Positions 26,785 to 37,245 of a stretch of 64,000 bases of DNA are shown one piece after another. Numbering within the stretch: position 1 is the first letter of the stretch; the number at the start of each line of letters is the position of its first letter. A program made the position numbers and the translations under genes. Under the pieces are notes generated by a model, which ran no database searches, was not told where the DNA came from, and saw only the letters and a list, made by a program, of their open reading frames with translations. The DNA is from Paraburkholderia youngii (GTDB taxonomy: Bacteria > Pseudomonadota > Gammaproteobacteria > Burkholderiales > Burkholderiaceae): NCBI RefSeq assembly GCF_013366925.1, contig NZ_JAALDK010000004.1:1-64000 (forward strand), read 5' to 3'.

Positions 26785-28485
26785 TCACCCCCTCCCTACG
26801 CCGCGTACACCAGTTTCAACGATAACTTCCGTTGCCGCCCAGATCCTCAGCGCAGTGGTAACGTCCTCAATCGTTTCACGCCATTCGCCAAACCTGCTTT
26901 GCCTGAACAGGCTTACAGCTCCTGGGTACCACGGCGAATCCGTCCGGTCCTGCAGCCAGCGCCAGTCGCACCCAAAGGCCGGGAGTAGTACCCAGCATGG
27001 TTTGCCGAGCGCGCCAGCAACGTGCGCGATCGCCGTGTCAACACAGATTGTCAGGTCCAACTGGGCGACGATGGCGGCTGTGTCGGCAAAATCCTTGATT
27101 TTCCCGCCCAGTTCGACGAGAGGCTGTTCTGCGGACGCTCGCCGGGATTCATCGCGTAGCCCATGCTGCAGACTGACGAACGTGAGCCCCGGTACCGACC
27201 ACAGCGGAGCCAGGTCCGATATGTCACGCAAGGAACGGCTGTGATCGTTTCCGTGCGTGCCCCTGCCTTTCCAGACCAGCCCGATTCTTAGTCCCTCAGC
27301 GGGCAGTTCGTTGCGCCAGTATTCCAGCCGCTCGGGCGTCGCATGCACATATGGCAGAGAGCCAGGCATCGTTTCAACGGTCGTCCCGAAATGCATCGGC
27401 AGACTTAACGGAAACGTCCAGTAGTCATGCTCCGGTACCGATCCGGAATCCGTTATCACTTCGTCAACCCCGTCGACCGTCTCCAGCAGGGCGCCGAGGA
27501 CCGGGTCGCAAACCACACTGATTCGCGACGGGCCGCGTCCCTTAAGCAAGGGAATGTAGCGGGCGAACTGTATGCAATCGCCGAATCCCTGTTCCGGCAG
27601 GAGCACGAGGGATTTGCCGCCCAAAGGCTCGCCCTGCCACTGCGGATATGAAAATCCCGGCACCACCATTTTCCGGTCGCTCATGTTCGGACTGTAACGG
27701 GTCTCATAGTTCGGCCATGCTTCGGCATATCTTCCTGTCGCAAGGAGCAGCAGGCTCAGATTGAAACGGGCATCAACATAGTCAGAATTCAGTTCCAGTG
27801 CCCGGATGAAGGCCGGTTCTGCTTCGGCAAACCGGCCGATGCCAGACAGTAAATGACCCAGATTGTTGTGGGCTGCTGGATAGTTTACGTTGAGCGCGAG
27901 TGCTTTTTTAAAAGCAGCTTCCGCATGGGCGTAACGTCCGGTTTTGCTCAGTAGGATTCCGAAATTGTTGTGCCCCTCTGCGTAGTCGGGCTTCAACAGC
28001 AGCGCATGGCGAAGGGTGGCCTCTGCTTCTACGAGCTGCACGGTTTCACAAAGAACCTGTCCCAGGTTGTTCCATGCCTCGGCAGAATCAGGCCTGAGGC
28101 CGACTACACGTCGAAAGGCAATCTCCGCTTCCACCGTTCGCTGCGTCTGGACAAGGAGAATACCCAGATGATTGTGTGCTTCAGCCAGATCGGGGTTCAA
28201 CTCCAATGCCTTCCGGAACGCGGCTTCTGCGGCGGAAAGCTTACCCTGGCAACCCAATGCCACACCCAGATCTGTCATGAAAACAGCGTCTTTGCGGTGT
28301 GTCAGCGCCGCAAGGATCAGCACCTCCGCTTCGCCCGGCCTGCCTCTTTGCAATTCAATAACGCCTAGCAGATGCATGGCGTCAGCGTGCGCCGTATTGA
28401 TCGACAGAAGCTGCCGGTAGGCAGCTTCTGCCTCGACCAGTCGGCCTGCCCGGTGTGCGGCAACAGCGACCTCAAACTTGGTCAT
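26785..28485 (-). CDS. TPR protein with glycosyltransferase-like C-terminal domain
   Basis: This 566-residue cytoplasmic protein is intact. About seven tetratricopeptide repeats (residues 5-245) recur as AEAxFRKALxLxPDxAEAHNNLG-type units. The C-terminal part (about 260-545) resembles the ADP-heptose/GT9-like domain often fused to TPRs: LVLLPEQGFGDCIQFARYIP, GLVWKGRGTHGNDHSRSL and CVDTAIAHVAGALGKPCWVL. Such proteins are linked to glycan or protein glycosylation, but the substrate is unknown. It is isolated among IS debris on both sides. Confidence 0.85.
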   Translation of the reverse strand: MTKFEVAVAAHRAGRLVEAEAAYRQLLSINTAHADAMHLLGVIELQRGRPGEAEVLILAALTHRKDAVFMTDLGVALGCQGKLSAAEAAFRKALELNPDLAEAHNHLGILLVQTQRTVEAEIAFRRVVGLRPDSAEAWNNLGQVLCETVQLVEAEATLRHALLLKPDYAEGHNNFGILLSKTGRYAHAEAAFKKALALNVNYPAAHNNLGHLLSGIGRFAEAEPAFIRALELNSDYVDARFNLSLLLLATGRYAEAWPNYETRYSPNMSDRKMVVPGFSYPQWQGEPLGGKSLVLLPEQGFGDCIQFARYIPLLKGRGPSRISVVCDPVLGALLETVDGVDEVITDSGSVPEHDYWTFPLSLPMHFGTTVETMPGSLPYVHATPERLEYWRNELPAEGLRIGLVWKGRGTHGNDHSRSLRDISDLAPLWSVPGLTFVSLQHGLRDESRRASAEQPLVELGGKIKDFADTAAIVAQLDLTICVDTAIAHVAGALGKPCWVLLPAFGCDWRWLQDRTDSPWYPGAVSLFRQSRFGEWRETIEDVTTALRIWAATEVIVETGVRGVGRG

Positions 28486-28637
28486 GGCGCATCCTTTGCG
28501 CGATCGAGAGCATTCGCAGTATGTCCTTGCTCGCCGTTGAAGTTGAAGCTCCCTGTTAATCGGTCACGCCCGGGCATTGATTCGATCAAGAGGTTTGGGA
28601 GCCAGGATCCGTTAAAAAAAATCGGGCATGTCCAAGA

Positions 28638-31088
28638 CTAGGCTGCTGATCTGAACGCAAAATCGATCGTCGGATCGAGGGGCGAAACGGGACGCTGGAG
28701 ATCGAGCAGATAGTCCCCGAGCCGGTTGATGTGCTCGCGCCGGTAGGGCGATAGTACCCTCAGGACGTCTGCATCGACCGGGTGCCCCTTCTCCTTCAGT
28801 TCCTTCAGCTTGCGCGACATCCATTGCACGTTGTACAGGATCACCATGTTCGCGACGAGGTGGTTGTATTTGATCACCTTGCGTTGCTCGTGTCGGACGT
28901 TTTCGGCTATCACTCCTTCGCCACCGAACATCAGCTACTGGGCGAAGTCGTTGAACTGCTCGCTCTTGTTGGTCGCCGCGTGAATCGTCCGTCGTAGATC
29001 CGGTTGATTGAGATACTTCAGCAGGAACAGCGTCCGGATCACGCGCCCCAGCTCCCGGAATGCGAAGTAGAGCTTGTTTTTTGTACTCTCCGATCCGAGG
29101 CGGCGCAGGATCGTCGATGGCGTCATCCTGCCTGCCTTGATTGACAATGCAACGCGCATCATGTCGACATAATGACGTTCGATGAGTGACCAGTCAATCG
29201 CCTGACGGCACAAGCTGTCGATGTGCTTGTATTTGCGCCCCCGGTCGGCCTTGTACAGCACGAGATCCTTGATGTTGCGCATGCGCGGCATGAGGTTGAT
29301 GCCCACCACGTACGACAGGCCGAAGACCGGACCGCTTTGCGCCCTGCGTATCACCGTGGATCGTATCGGGCTTGACGTCGGCGCCATTCAGGATCAGCCC
29401 ATCGAGGATGTAGACGGCTTCGTGGACGCCGCATGGGATGAAGTGACTGCACAGCGCGATGTACATGTCGGATACGTGATAGTAGCCGATCCCGCCGTAT
29501 CCTTTGCGAGTGAGACCTTTCACCGAGCGCGCCGTCTGGCTCGGCCCCAGGTTGCAGCCGTAGCAGAACAGCGTCGTGATGAAACGCTTGCGCGGATCGT
29601 CGATTTTCGCGTCAAACCCGGATAGCGGTCCAAACAGTTTATGCAGGTCGAGCCACTGCTCGGTTTCGGTGAGGAGATCCAGGATGCTGAGCTGCGGCAT
29701 CGATGCCGTGATGGCCTGATCGATCAACGTGCGGTTCGGCGGCTCGGGCTCCTTGCCCGGCTTGTGGATGACGAGTTCCTCATTGACGAACTCGATGCTG
29801 TCGTTTGCCGGGAAGTTCGCATCGGCCTCGTCAAGCGCCGCGTTCAGCCTGCCTCGCAGATCCTTCGCAAAGCTCTTGCCGTCCGTGGGCAAGCCCACGA
29901 TCTCACAATAGCGCGGCAGTTCACGCCGGAATTTTTCGTCGGTAACTTGATGCACCCGATAGTCGTCGAAGCGGTCGCTGCCCTCCACATAGAGGTCACC
30001 GGAATTGAGTTCCCGCATGATCTGGCTGAAGACACCCAGCTCAAAGAACCGGCGGTGCAGCATCCGGCTGTCCCGGCCGTGCGGAAATGTCGCGCGCTCC
30101 CACTTCTCCGGCAACCAGTCCAGAGGCAGCTTCGCGAGGTCGTTGTCGGTCAGCAGCAGGTATTCGCGGTGCGCGCTGCGGAAACCTTGCAGCCACGCGA
30201 GCGCGACCAGCACCGCGCGGTCCTGCGAGCTCGATTGCAGCGGCAGCACGTCCAGGCACTGGAACAGCAGCGAGCGCTGAGTGCGGTACGGCACGAGCAT
30301 GAACGGCAGATCGAACTGTCCGGCATAAGCGATGTGCTCGTTGCATTGTGCGAGCGCTTCGGCCGGATCGCCGAGCGCCTCGCGGATTTTCGGTAACCGC
30401 TTAGGCTCCGGTACGCCCTCATCCTGAAGTATCTGCAGGACGTCCCGGAACTGCCCGACCAGTCCCTCCAGCATACCGGCGTGCTCAAGCTGGTATTTTT
30501 GCAGTCGGACCTTTGCGTAGGACTCCAGCTTGCGCACCACCTTGATGAAGATCTCGGCGACGTCATCAAGCGCCTTCTGCAACTGCGCCTGGATGAACAG
30601 TACCGCAAGTGCATGACGCTTCGAGGTCTTGAGCGAACGAAACTCGGCGACATCGAGTGCGCGCGCTTCGGTCACCAGTTGGGTCCGTTTGCTCACCGAG
30701 AGCATCGCGGGCGTTGGCGGCAGGCCCTCGGCCAGCTTGCGCAGCTCGTGAATGTGCTTGAGGAAACTTGCAATCACGCGTACAGCAGGCCGCTTCGATT
30801 CGCGTTTGAGATCGTCCCAGCCCGATTTGCCAGCCTTGACGATCAGGAGCGCGTCAATTTTCGCGACGAGTGACGCGTCGAGCGCGTCCGCTATGGCCCC
30901 GTAGATGGCTTCGTTGACCTCGTTGCGGGCCTGCACGGCGATGCGCTGCAGAGTTGCCAGCGGCGGCAGTTCGTAGCGGTGGCGGACCAGTTCCTCGATC
31001 AACACGTTGACGATATCGGGCAGTTCGACTTTTGTCTTCGCCTCATTCAGGGCAAGTTCGCCCAGCCATTGTGCCTGGTCGATAGGCC
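28638..31088 (-). pseudogene. Tn3-family transposase (TnpA), N-terminally truncated and broken
   Basis: About 800 residues of a Tn3-family TnpA run from AQWLGELALNEAKTKVELPD to DPTIDFAFRSAA. There is a frame change near 29380 (between GDTQGA and SGPVFGLSYVVG) and a nonsense codon at 28935 (FAQ-stop-LMFGGEG, where Trp is expected). The 5' end is replaced by a partial IS6 copy. It cannot make an active transposase. Confidence 0.88.
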
Positions 31089-31090
31089 AA

Positions 31091-31290
31091 TGCTGGGATT
31101 CAAGAACTTCTCCCGTGCGAGGGTCACATTCTCGGCGGCATCGAGGTAATGCACATGATCAGGAAAGGACAGATGAAATGTGCGGGCAAAGACCCGTCGT
31201 CTGCTTTCCAGCAGTTTTACTCCCCTGTGTCATAAGCAATACTTACCAGATCGACATTTCTCGTCCCGACACCCTTACTGCAACAGAACC
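31091..31290 (+). mobile_element. Partial, mutated copy of the 835-bp IS6 element (3' 200 bp)
   Basis: It holds the last about 200 bp of the element, from MLGFKNFSRAR to the terminal IR, with substitutions and an inserted base. It is fused directly to the Tn3 transposase fragment. Confidence 0.85.
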
Positions 31291-31945
31291 CGAAGCGGTG
31301 GTGTATCGCGTGCCTGCGGCGATTCACGTTCCGGCCGCTCTCCAGCCGGTCGTCACGCCGACCATGACACCGCCCGCCGCGCATCCGGTCGCGGCCGCAC
31401 CGCTTGCCGAATTAGTGGACATATTAGCGCTTCTGCGAAAAACCGTTATCAGAAAATGCGAGCCGCAACATCAGTTTTATTGATCTGATTTGCTTGCATC
31501 CTTGCAGCCGCTCGGACAAAATTCGACGGGAATACTGAGATAGTCTGGTCACGTTGGCGGTAAGGGTCAGGTGTTACGCTTTTATTTCGGTGCTCTATCA
31601 TCACGTGATGTTGAGCGGAGGCGCGCCAGTGCGGCGACTCTTGCGAAACAGCCGAGCGCAACTGATGAAAACGGCAGGGAAGCACGAAAATGGATGCGCC
31701 TGACACAGCCCTCCGTGGGCAGAATAAGACGGCAAGTGGCCGCCGTCCGTGCTTTTTGAGCTGGGAGAGAGGAAACTAGGAATTCTGTTATGCGAAGTAA
31801 ATCCACTCGGCCGCTCCTACGGTCAGCCTGCGCGGTCACCTTCCATGACTAGGCGCGGGCGGGCCGTAGAGAACGTTCCGTAACGCACAGATCCGACGGA
31901 GCTTGACTTCCTGCTCCATCGTAGAGAAATCAAATTCAAAAATAT
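31291..31945. other. 655-bp stretch without a recognisable gene
   Basis: A short rightward frame at 31291-31483 (EAVVYRVPAAIHVPAALQPV, then LAELVDILALLRKTVI) could be the C-terminus of a lost gene. Otherwise nothing is recognised. The last 100 bp probably contain the promoter of the split secreted-protein gene. Confidence 0.4.
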
Positions 31946-32156
31946 ATGCTATCACTCAAGAAATTCAATACATCCAAGGATCATAGGGCGCTGGCCGTCA
32001 TGACGGTCATCGTCCTGAGCACAGCTTGGTCAACGTCTGTCGTTTATGCTCAATCGCCTACCTCGGAGACTGACACAAAATCGCCTTATACACAGGCGTC
32101 GAAGGAACAGCAAGCAAATTGGCGAGAGTCAGTACGACAAATGGGGCCTCCTCCTA

Positions 32157-33019
32157 GCAGGATGCGGAAATACCCCCGCCCGGAATCGGCCTTCCACGAT
32201 TTGAGCGCCCACCGTCGCTAAATCTTTCGCATTGTGCAATTTCAACGCGCATCAACCTTTTTAAAGCACTGTGAGGCCGGCTTCTGGCCTCATTGCCGCC
32301 TTTTCCAGCCACTATGGGCGGATTTGTGCCAGGGATCGCATGCGCACGAGGTTATAGGCCGTCATGTTCAACACGAACATCTGGTCCACCTTCTTCAAGC
32401 CGCGCACCATCACCTGGCGCATGCGCCCTACGGTCTTGGCCCAGCCGAAACCTTGTTCGATCAACTTCCGCTTTTGCTGCGAAATGGCGTAGCCCGCGCT
32501 CGAGGCAATCGTATCGGGCACTGCCGAACGTCGCCCCGAGGTGTTTTGCGCAACGTGCGGTGTGACCTTCATCTGTTGGCACGCCTCGATGAATTCCTGA
32601 GCGTCGTAACCCTTGTCTGCACCCAACGTAATTTCTACGTTCGGATTCAGCGAAACAGCAGGTTGTACTGCACCTGCTCCATGAGTTGGCGCTCCGAGCG
32701 GATGCTGTAAAGGATCTGGATCAGCATGGCTCGCAGCAACTTCTCTGGCGCGATGCTCGGCCGTCCACCCTTTATGTCAGCTTCGTACATCCCCGCGAAC
32801 AGTCGATCCATCTTCGCCAGCGCTTCGTTCGCCATCACGCGGATCGAACGCAACGGATGCGACTTGGGCACGAAGTCGTCCAGCTTGCGTACGGAAAACA
32901 AACTCTCGGTGAACGTGTCGGCGCCGCGCATGATCTCCAGTGGGCAAGTGGTGGTTCATCTATCAACGCTTCACGAACTCTGCGCGATGACGTGTTTCAG
33001 CGGTACTTCAGCAACCTGC
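32157..33019 (-). mobile_element. Internally deleted IS5-like element with TA target duplication (863 bp)
   Basis: Inverted ends GCAGGATGCGGAAATAC and (complement) GCAGGTTGCTGAAGTAC are flanked by TA at 32155-32156 and 33020-33021. The transposase gene inside lacks its middle, so the element cannot move on its own. Confidence 0.85.
32312..32931 (-). pseudogene. IS5-like transposase with internal deletion
   Basis: The N-terminal 94 residues (MRGADTFTESLFSVRKLDDF to QVQYNLLFR) are followed, after a deletion of roughly 160 residues, by the C-terminal part (LNPNVEITLGADKGYDAQEF to RMRSLAQIRP) in another frame. Confidence 0.88.
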
Positions 33020-34000
33020 TAAGGCAGGATGCTACCGGATGTCTTATCCCGACGCCACATGGAAGGAAGCGCCGTGCGCAATGGCATCCGTTCAGCATCC
33101 TACTGCGAAACATGCGTCTCCCGTCGAAACGATGAGAAAGAAACGAATGAGTCAAAGTGAGCATATTACAGACGATAATGCCGATTCCGCAGAGGATATG
33201 GCCGCATTCACAGGGAACGGGAGGGATTATATGGCACAGACCGAGGGGCTCACGACCTCAGCAATTGGGGGCTTCCCGGGAACCGTTGTAAGCGGTCTTG
33301 TGGACGATGCCAAGGGTTATTCGCTTCAACTCAATACTAACCATCCTCGCGCTAATGCATCCTATTGTGCACAGAACGGATTTCATCCGGATTGTGAAGT
33401 GTGGCAACAATTCGTCTATTCTTCTACTTATCCTTGGCAGCCTGGGCCTCAGGGTGTAACTCCTGAAGGGCCACAAATATATATACAGGACTGGATATTG
33501 CTGACGAATAACGACGATGTACATCGTCCGTGCCCCGCTGGATGGCAAAAGGCTGCGGATGGATGCTACAAAAACAGTCCCACTCTTGCGGCGCCAGCCA
33601 TTCCCGTGGGCAATCTCGGCTTGACGACCTTGGCGGGGTATGTCTCGACGCCCGGTTCGGGCGCAACCGATACCGTAATACTCACGTATATGGGTAGTGC
33701 CTACACCGTAAGCCAGCCGGACGACACCCTTGATATCGCTCAAGGCTGGAGTCAGTCTGAATTTAACATTTTCGGTAACGCAAATGCTTCGAAATTATCT
33801 TTTAGGCCAAAAACGTCGATTACAGTAAATCTGCAAGTAAACGACGGAACCACATATGCACCAAAGTGTTTGTATGGCGGGACAACCGGGGAAACTAATA
33901 ACTTAAACTTGGGAAAATGTACCGCCACAGAAGGCGCGATGCCGTCAATTCAGTTTACCGAATCGATGAACTGAGAACCGACCGAGTCCCTTAACAGGTT

Positions 34001-34153
34001 GCGGAAATACACCCCCCGGCGGAAGCGGCGCTCCTCGATTTACGCGCCCGCCGATCGCAAACTTTCGCATTGTGCATTCTCAACGCGAATTCAACGTTCT
34101 TTCGGCGGTTTGAGGCTAGTTTTTGGCCTCATTGCCGCGATCACCGCCACTAT
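34001..34153. mobile_element. Terminal remnant of the same IS5-like element
   Basis: AACAGGTTGCGGAAATACA and the next about 140 bp (ending in a TTGGCCTCATTGCCGC-like stretch) resemble the left end at 32157-32300. The rest is lost, and an IS1182-like element follows immediately. Confidence 0.7.
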
Positions 34154-34162
34154 GAATTAGTC

Positions 34163-35642
34163 GGGTCTGAATAATTCGTTTTCGGCGACGACGCCGTTCA
34201 TGGTGTCGAAGCGGAAGCCGCGGAGCGGTTGAACAATGCGACAAGTACAAGGACGTAAAAACGCCGCAGCTTTCTGAGGATCGTGCGCAGGTTGTGCCCG
34301 GCACCACATAGCACTGCGTTGATCGCATCCCCGAGCGCGCCCTTGAGCCAGTTCCGGTCGAGTTTGCCGTCGGCCTTCATATGACCGATCGCTGGTTCAA
34401 TCGCGCTGCGCCGCCGGATCATGGCGCGCAACGTGCGCGTGATGCCGCGTCGCAGGCCGGGATGGTAGACCTTCACCCCGTCTGGCTCAGCGCCCCGGTA
34501 ACCACGGTCGACGATCGCGATTTCAGGTTTGACATCGCTGAGAATCGCTGCCTGCTCCAGCGCTTCTTCCAGCGTATGTCCATCGTACGGATTGCCCGGC
34601 ATCGAGCGGGCACCCACCACCAGCCCTTCCCGGTGTGTCGTCGTGATCGACACCTTGACGCCAAACTCGTATGGCGTGCGCGCCTTACCCTTGGCCAGGC
34701 ACTCGACTTCCGGCGCGTGCAGCGCGTACAGCTTATTTTTGTCCTTCGTCTTCTGCGTCAGGATTCGCTTCGCGCGGGCAATCAGTTCCTGCAGCTCAGC
34801 TCGCCTGTTATCAACCACCGTGTCGAGTTGCCGTTCGACATCGCGCATGACGCGGCCGACACGCGAGCGCAGGGTGCGCACTGCCTTTCTCATCCGCCGG
34901 TACTGCTTCGCGTGCGCGTAGCGGCTGATCTGGGTGGCCAGGCGTGGTGCTTCGCGGTTGTAGTTCTGACGCAGTTTCAGGCCGTGCCGCGCAGCGGCCT
35001 TCACGAGGTGTTCACGACAGCGCTCCAGCAGTCGCGAGTCAGTCGGATGTGCGATCGCCTTGGGCATCACGGTCGTATCAACGATTACGCGTTTCGCGCT
35101 CGACGCCTTGATCACTCCGGCACGCTTCGCCGCGTCGATCGTCTCGGCGAGCAACTCCTCGACACCGGCTTCTCCCAACCGTTTGCGCCATCGCGTGAGG
35201 CTGGACGGATCGATCGGCGGTTCGGTCTGCAAGTACGTCTCGCCCGTAAAAACCTGCCAGTACGGGTTCTCAACCCATTGCCACACAACATCCTCGTCCG
35301 AGAGGTCGAAGGCGTGCTGCAGATACAGCAGACCAGCGATCAGTCGAGGCGAACTCGCAGGTCTGCCTTTACCCGAAACGAAACTCGCGCTCATCGATGC
35401 ACTGAGCCGCTCCCAATTGATCAGCTCGGCCAGCCGTACCAGTGGATGCTTGAGATTGATCTGTTCGCGCAGTGGATGCCGGAACAAATCCTTCTCCGTT
35501 ACAGGCGCCTTCGGACCCATCTAAACCTCGTCAGAATTTGCAGGCTATACCCAGCAATATGCCAGGTCTCTGCAATTCCAACAACACGATTTCCGCCGGA
35601 AACCCCCAACGCTTAAGGCTCTACGGTTTGTTCAGGCTGGAC
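34163..35642 (-). mobile_element. IS5/IS1182-like element (about 1480 bp)
   Basis: Imperfect inverted ends (GGGTCTGAATAATTCG left; complement of CCAGCCTGAACAAACC right) are flanked by GAATTAGTC at 34154-34162 and 35643-35651, which I read as the target duplication. The exact boundaries are inferred. Confidence 0.7.
34198..35520 (-). CDS. IS5/IS1182-like DDE transposase
   Basis: This 440-residue transposase is intact. MGPKAPVTEKDLFRHPLREQ starts the DUF772-like N-terminus. The catalytic region includes VIVDTTVMPKAIAHPTDSRL, EIAIVDRGYRGAEPDGVKVY and RRRSAIEPAIGHMKADGKLD. A truncated paralogue lies at 44106-45067. Confidence 0.92.
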   Translation of the reverse strand: MGPKAPVTEKDLFRHPLREQINLKHPLVRLAELINWERLSASMSASFVSGKGRPASSPRLIAGLLYLQHAFDLSDEDVVWQWVENPYWQVFTGETYLQTEPPIDPSSLTRWRKRLGEAGVEELLAETIDAAKRAGVIKASSAKRVIVDTTVMPKAIAHPTDSRLLERCREHLVKAAARHGLKLRQNYNREAPRLATQISRYAHAKQYRRMRKAVRTLRSRVGRVMRDVERQLDTVVDNRRAELQELIARAKRILTQKTKDKNKLYALHAPEVECLAKGKARTPYEFGVKVSITTTHREGLVVGARSMPGNPYDGHTLEEALEQAAILSDVKPEIAIVDRGYRGAEPDGVKVYHPGLRRGITRTLRAMIRRRSAIEPAIGHMKADGKLDRNWLKGALGDAINAVLCGAGHNLRTILRKLRRFYVLVLVALFNRSAASASTP

Positions 35643-35651
35643 GAATTAGTC

Positions 35652-35983
35652 GGCCCTGAAAAACTCGAAGCGCCTTGTGCAGCAAGGGTTTGAAGCTGAA
35701 TGTTGTTGATGCATTTGCAGGAACCTGGCAGATTGTATGGACCCGACGCCTTTTGCAAGCTTCTTTTTCCTGATGTCGAAACGGTCTGCATGCATGTATC
35801 CGGCTTGCCGGTGGGCGACTTGCCGAAGCACGCCCGCAGCCTTGATGAGATCCGCACACCCTGTCCTTAGCAAATTCGCGGCTTGCCTGAAGGGCAGCCG
35901 GCAGGAATCACAGGTTTCAGGATGCTGGTTCAACCATTTTCGTCATCGCTTTAAGAAGCTTCGCAAACCAGGGGGAGTCATGC
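35652..35983. other. 332-bp stretch with only a weak leftward reading frame
   Basis: A leftward TTG-started frame (35646-35933) reads NQHPETCDSCRLPFRQAANL, then VAHRQAGYMHADRFDIRKKK. Its amino-acid usage is plausible but it has no good start and no recognised relative. It may be a gene remnant. Confidence 0.3.
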
Positions 35984-36821
35984 GGTTCTGTCGCGTTAAG
36001 GACGATGCGACGATCAGGCGCCCAAGGTGAAGAGGATTGCTTACATCACGAGAGAATAGAATTGTTCAGCTGCAGTCGAGGCGACGCCATCGTCATACAT
36101 CTGCCCCTTGCGGATCATGTGTGCGATCTCAATGCCAGACAGGATGATGCGCGCACAGCGGAAATCCTTGAACCCCATCATCGGTTTGATGATGCGTTTG
36201 ATGGCACGGTGATCCTGCTCGACGACGTTGTTTAGGTATTTGTTTTGCCGGACCTTGATCGGCGTTAAACGCTCGGCATTGAGCGCTTCAGGCGCAGCCA
36301 GATTGGCACCGCTCCTGTCCACGGTGATTGTCTCGGGCTCGCCGTTCTGTTCAATCGCCTTCTCGAAGTAGCGGCGCGCCGCGGCCTTGTCCCGATGGGC
36401 GCGCAGCAGGAAATCCACCGTGTTGCCCGCCTTGTCCACGGCACGGTACAAGTATTTCCAATGGCCTTTGACCTTGACACAGGTCTCATCGACGCGCCAG
36501 CTCTTGCCGACAGGCCGTTTGCGTTTGCGGAATGCTTTTCCAAACACCGGCAGCAGCTTGATAACCCACCGGTGCACGCTCGAATGGTCCACCTCGATAC
36601 CCCGGCTCGGCCATCATTTCTTCGAGGTTTCGTAGGCTCAGTGAGTACGCCACGTACCACCGGACGCACAGCAGGATCACGTCCAGCGGGTAGTGCAGCC
36701 GCTTCAGTACCTTGCCAATGCCAGCGGGCAGCCTCTTGCATGGCGTCTTCGTCTTTGTCATCATGCTTCTCATGCGTTGTCGTCGGCGGATTTTACTTGA
36801 CCGCGTTGTTGCGACAAAACC
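35984..36821 (-). mobile_element. Second IS6-type element (838 bp)
   Basis: Ends are GGTTCTGTCGCGTTAAGG on the left and the complement of GGTTTTGTCGCAACAACG on the right. It is related to but distinct from the 835-bp element. A 138-bp internally deleted derivative lies at 47653-47790. Confidence 0.85.
36041..36773 (-). pseudogene. IS6-type transposase with one frameshift
   Basis: The N-terminal part (MMTKTKTPCKRLPAGIGKVL to LRNLEEMMAEPG) and the C-terminal part (DHSSVHRWVIKLLPVFGKAF to AAEQFYSLVM, with DETCVKVKG, VDRSGAN and EQDHRAIKRIIKPM) are in different frames. The change is near 36605. Confidence 0.88.
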
Positions 36822-37245
36822 TTATTGCCAGGGGCTGATGCTGCCGATTGCGCGTAAAAGTGTCGAGCCGCTGGCAGCCCATCTCGAGCCGCATCGCGTG
36901 AGTGCCCGGCATCAGTCCCTGCATCACTTCGTTTCAAAGTCCGAGTGGTCTGACGCTGCATTGATAGAACAGGTTCGATGCTGGGTATTGCCACACATGG
37001 ATCCGTCAAACGGGCTGTACTGGATCATTGACGACACGGGTTTTCCGAAGAAGGGAAAGCATTCAGTGGGCGTGGCGCGGCAATACTGTGGGCAGTTGGG
37101 TAAGCAGGACAATTGCCAGGTGGCCGTGAGCCTGTCGGTGGCTACCGGGGAGGCGAGCCTGCCCGTCGCTTATCAGCTTTACCTGCCGCAGGAATGGGCG
37201 CACGATCCGGCAAGACGGCAGCAGGCCGGTGTGCCTGAGGAAATT
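36822..37245 (+). pseudogene. IS701-family transposase fragment
   Basis: GLMLPIARKSVEPLAAHLEP, LYWIIDDTGFPKKGKHSVGV and ARQYCGQLGKQDNCQVAVSL are IS701-family DDE transposase motifs. About 140 residues remain, cut on the left by the 838-bp IS6-type element and on the right by IS6 copy C. Confidence 0.85.

Larger units (their letters stand above)
31946..33974 (+). pseudogene. Secreted protein of unknown function, split by an IS5-like element
   Basis: The 5' part (31946-32156) encodes a signal peptide (AVMTVIVLSTAWSTSVVYAQ) and NWRESVRQMGPPP. The 3' part (33022-33974) encodes KAGCYRMSYPDATWKEAPCA and a Cys-containing beta-rich domain (GYSLQLNTN, WQQFVYSS, CPAGWQKAADGCYKNS, WSQSEFNIFG, GETNNLNLG, SIQFTES). 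Deleting 32157-33021 (the IS plus one TA) joins the two in frame as PPPKAGCYRMSYPD. I recall a family with these motifs in Burkholderiaceae annotated as hypothetical secreted proteins. Unspliced, the 5' part gives a 91-residue product; the 3' part lacks a signal peptide. Confidence 0.85.
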
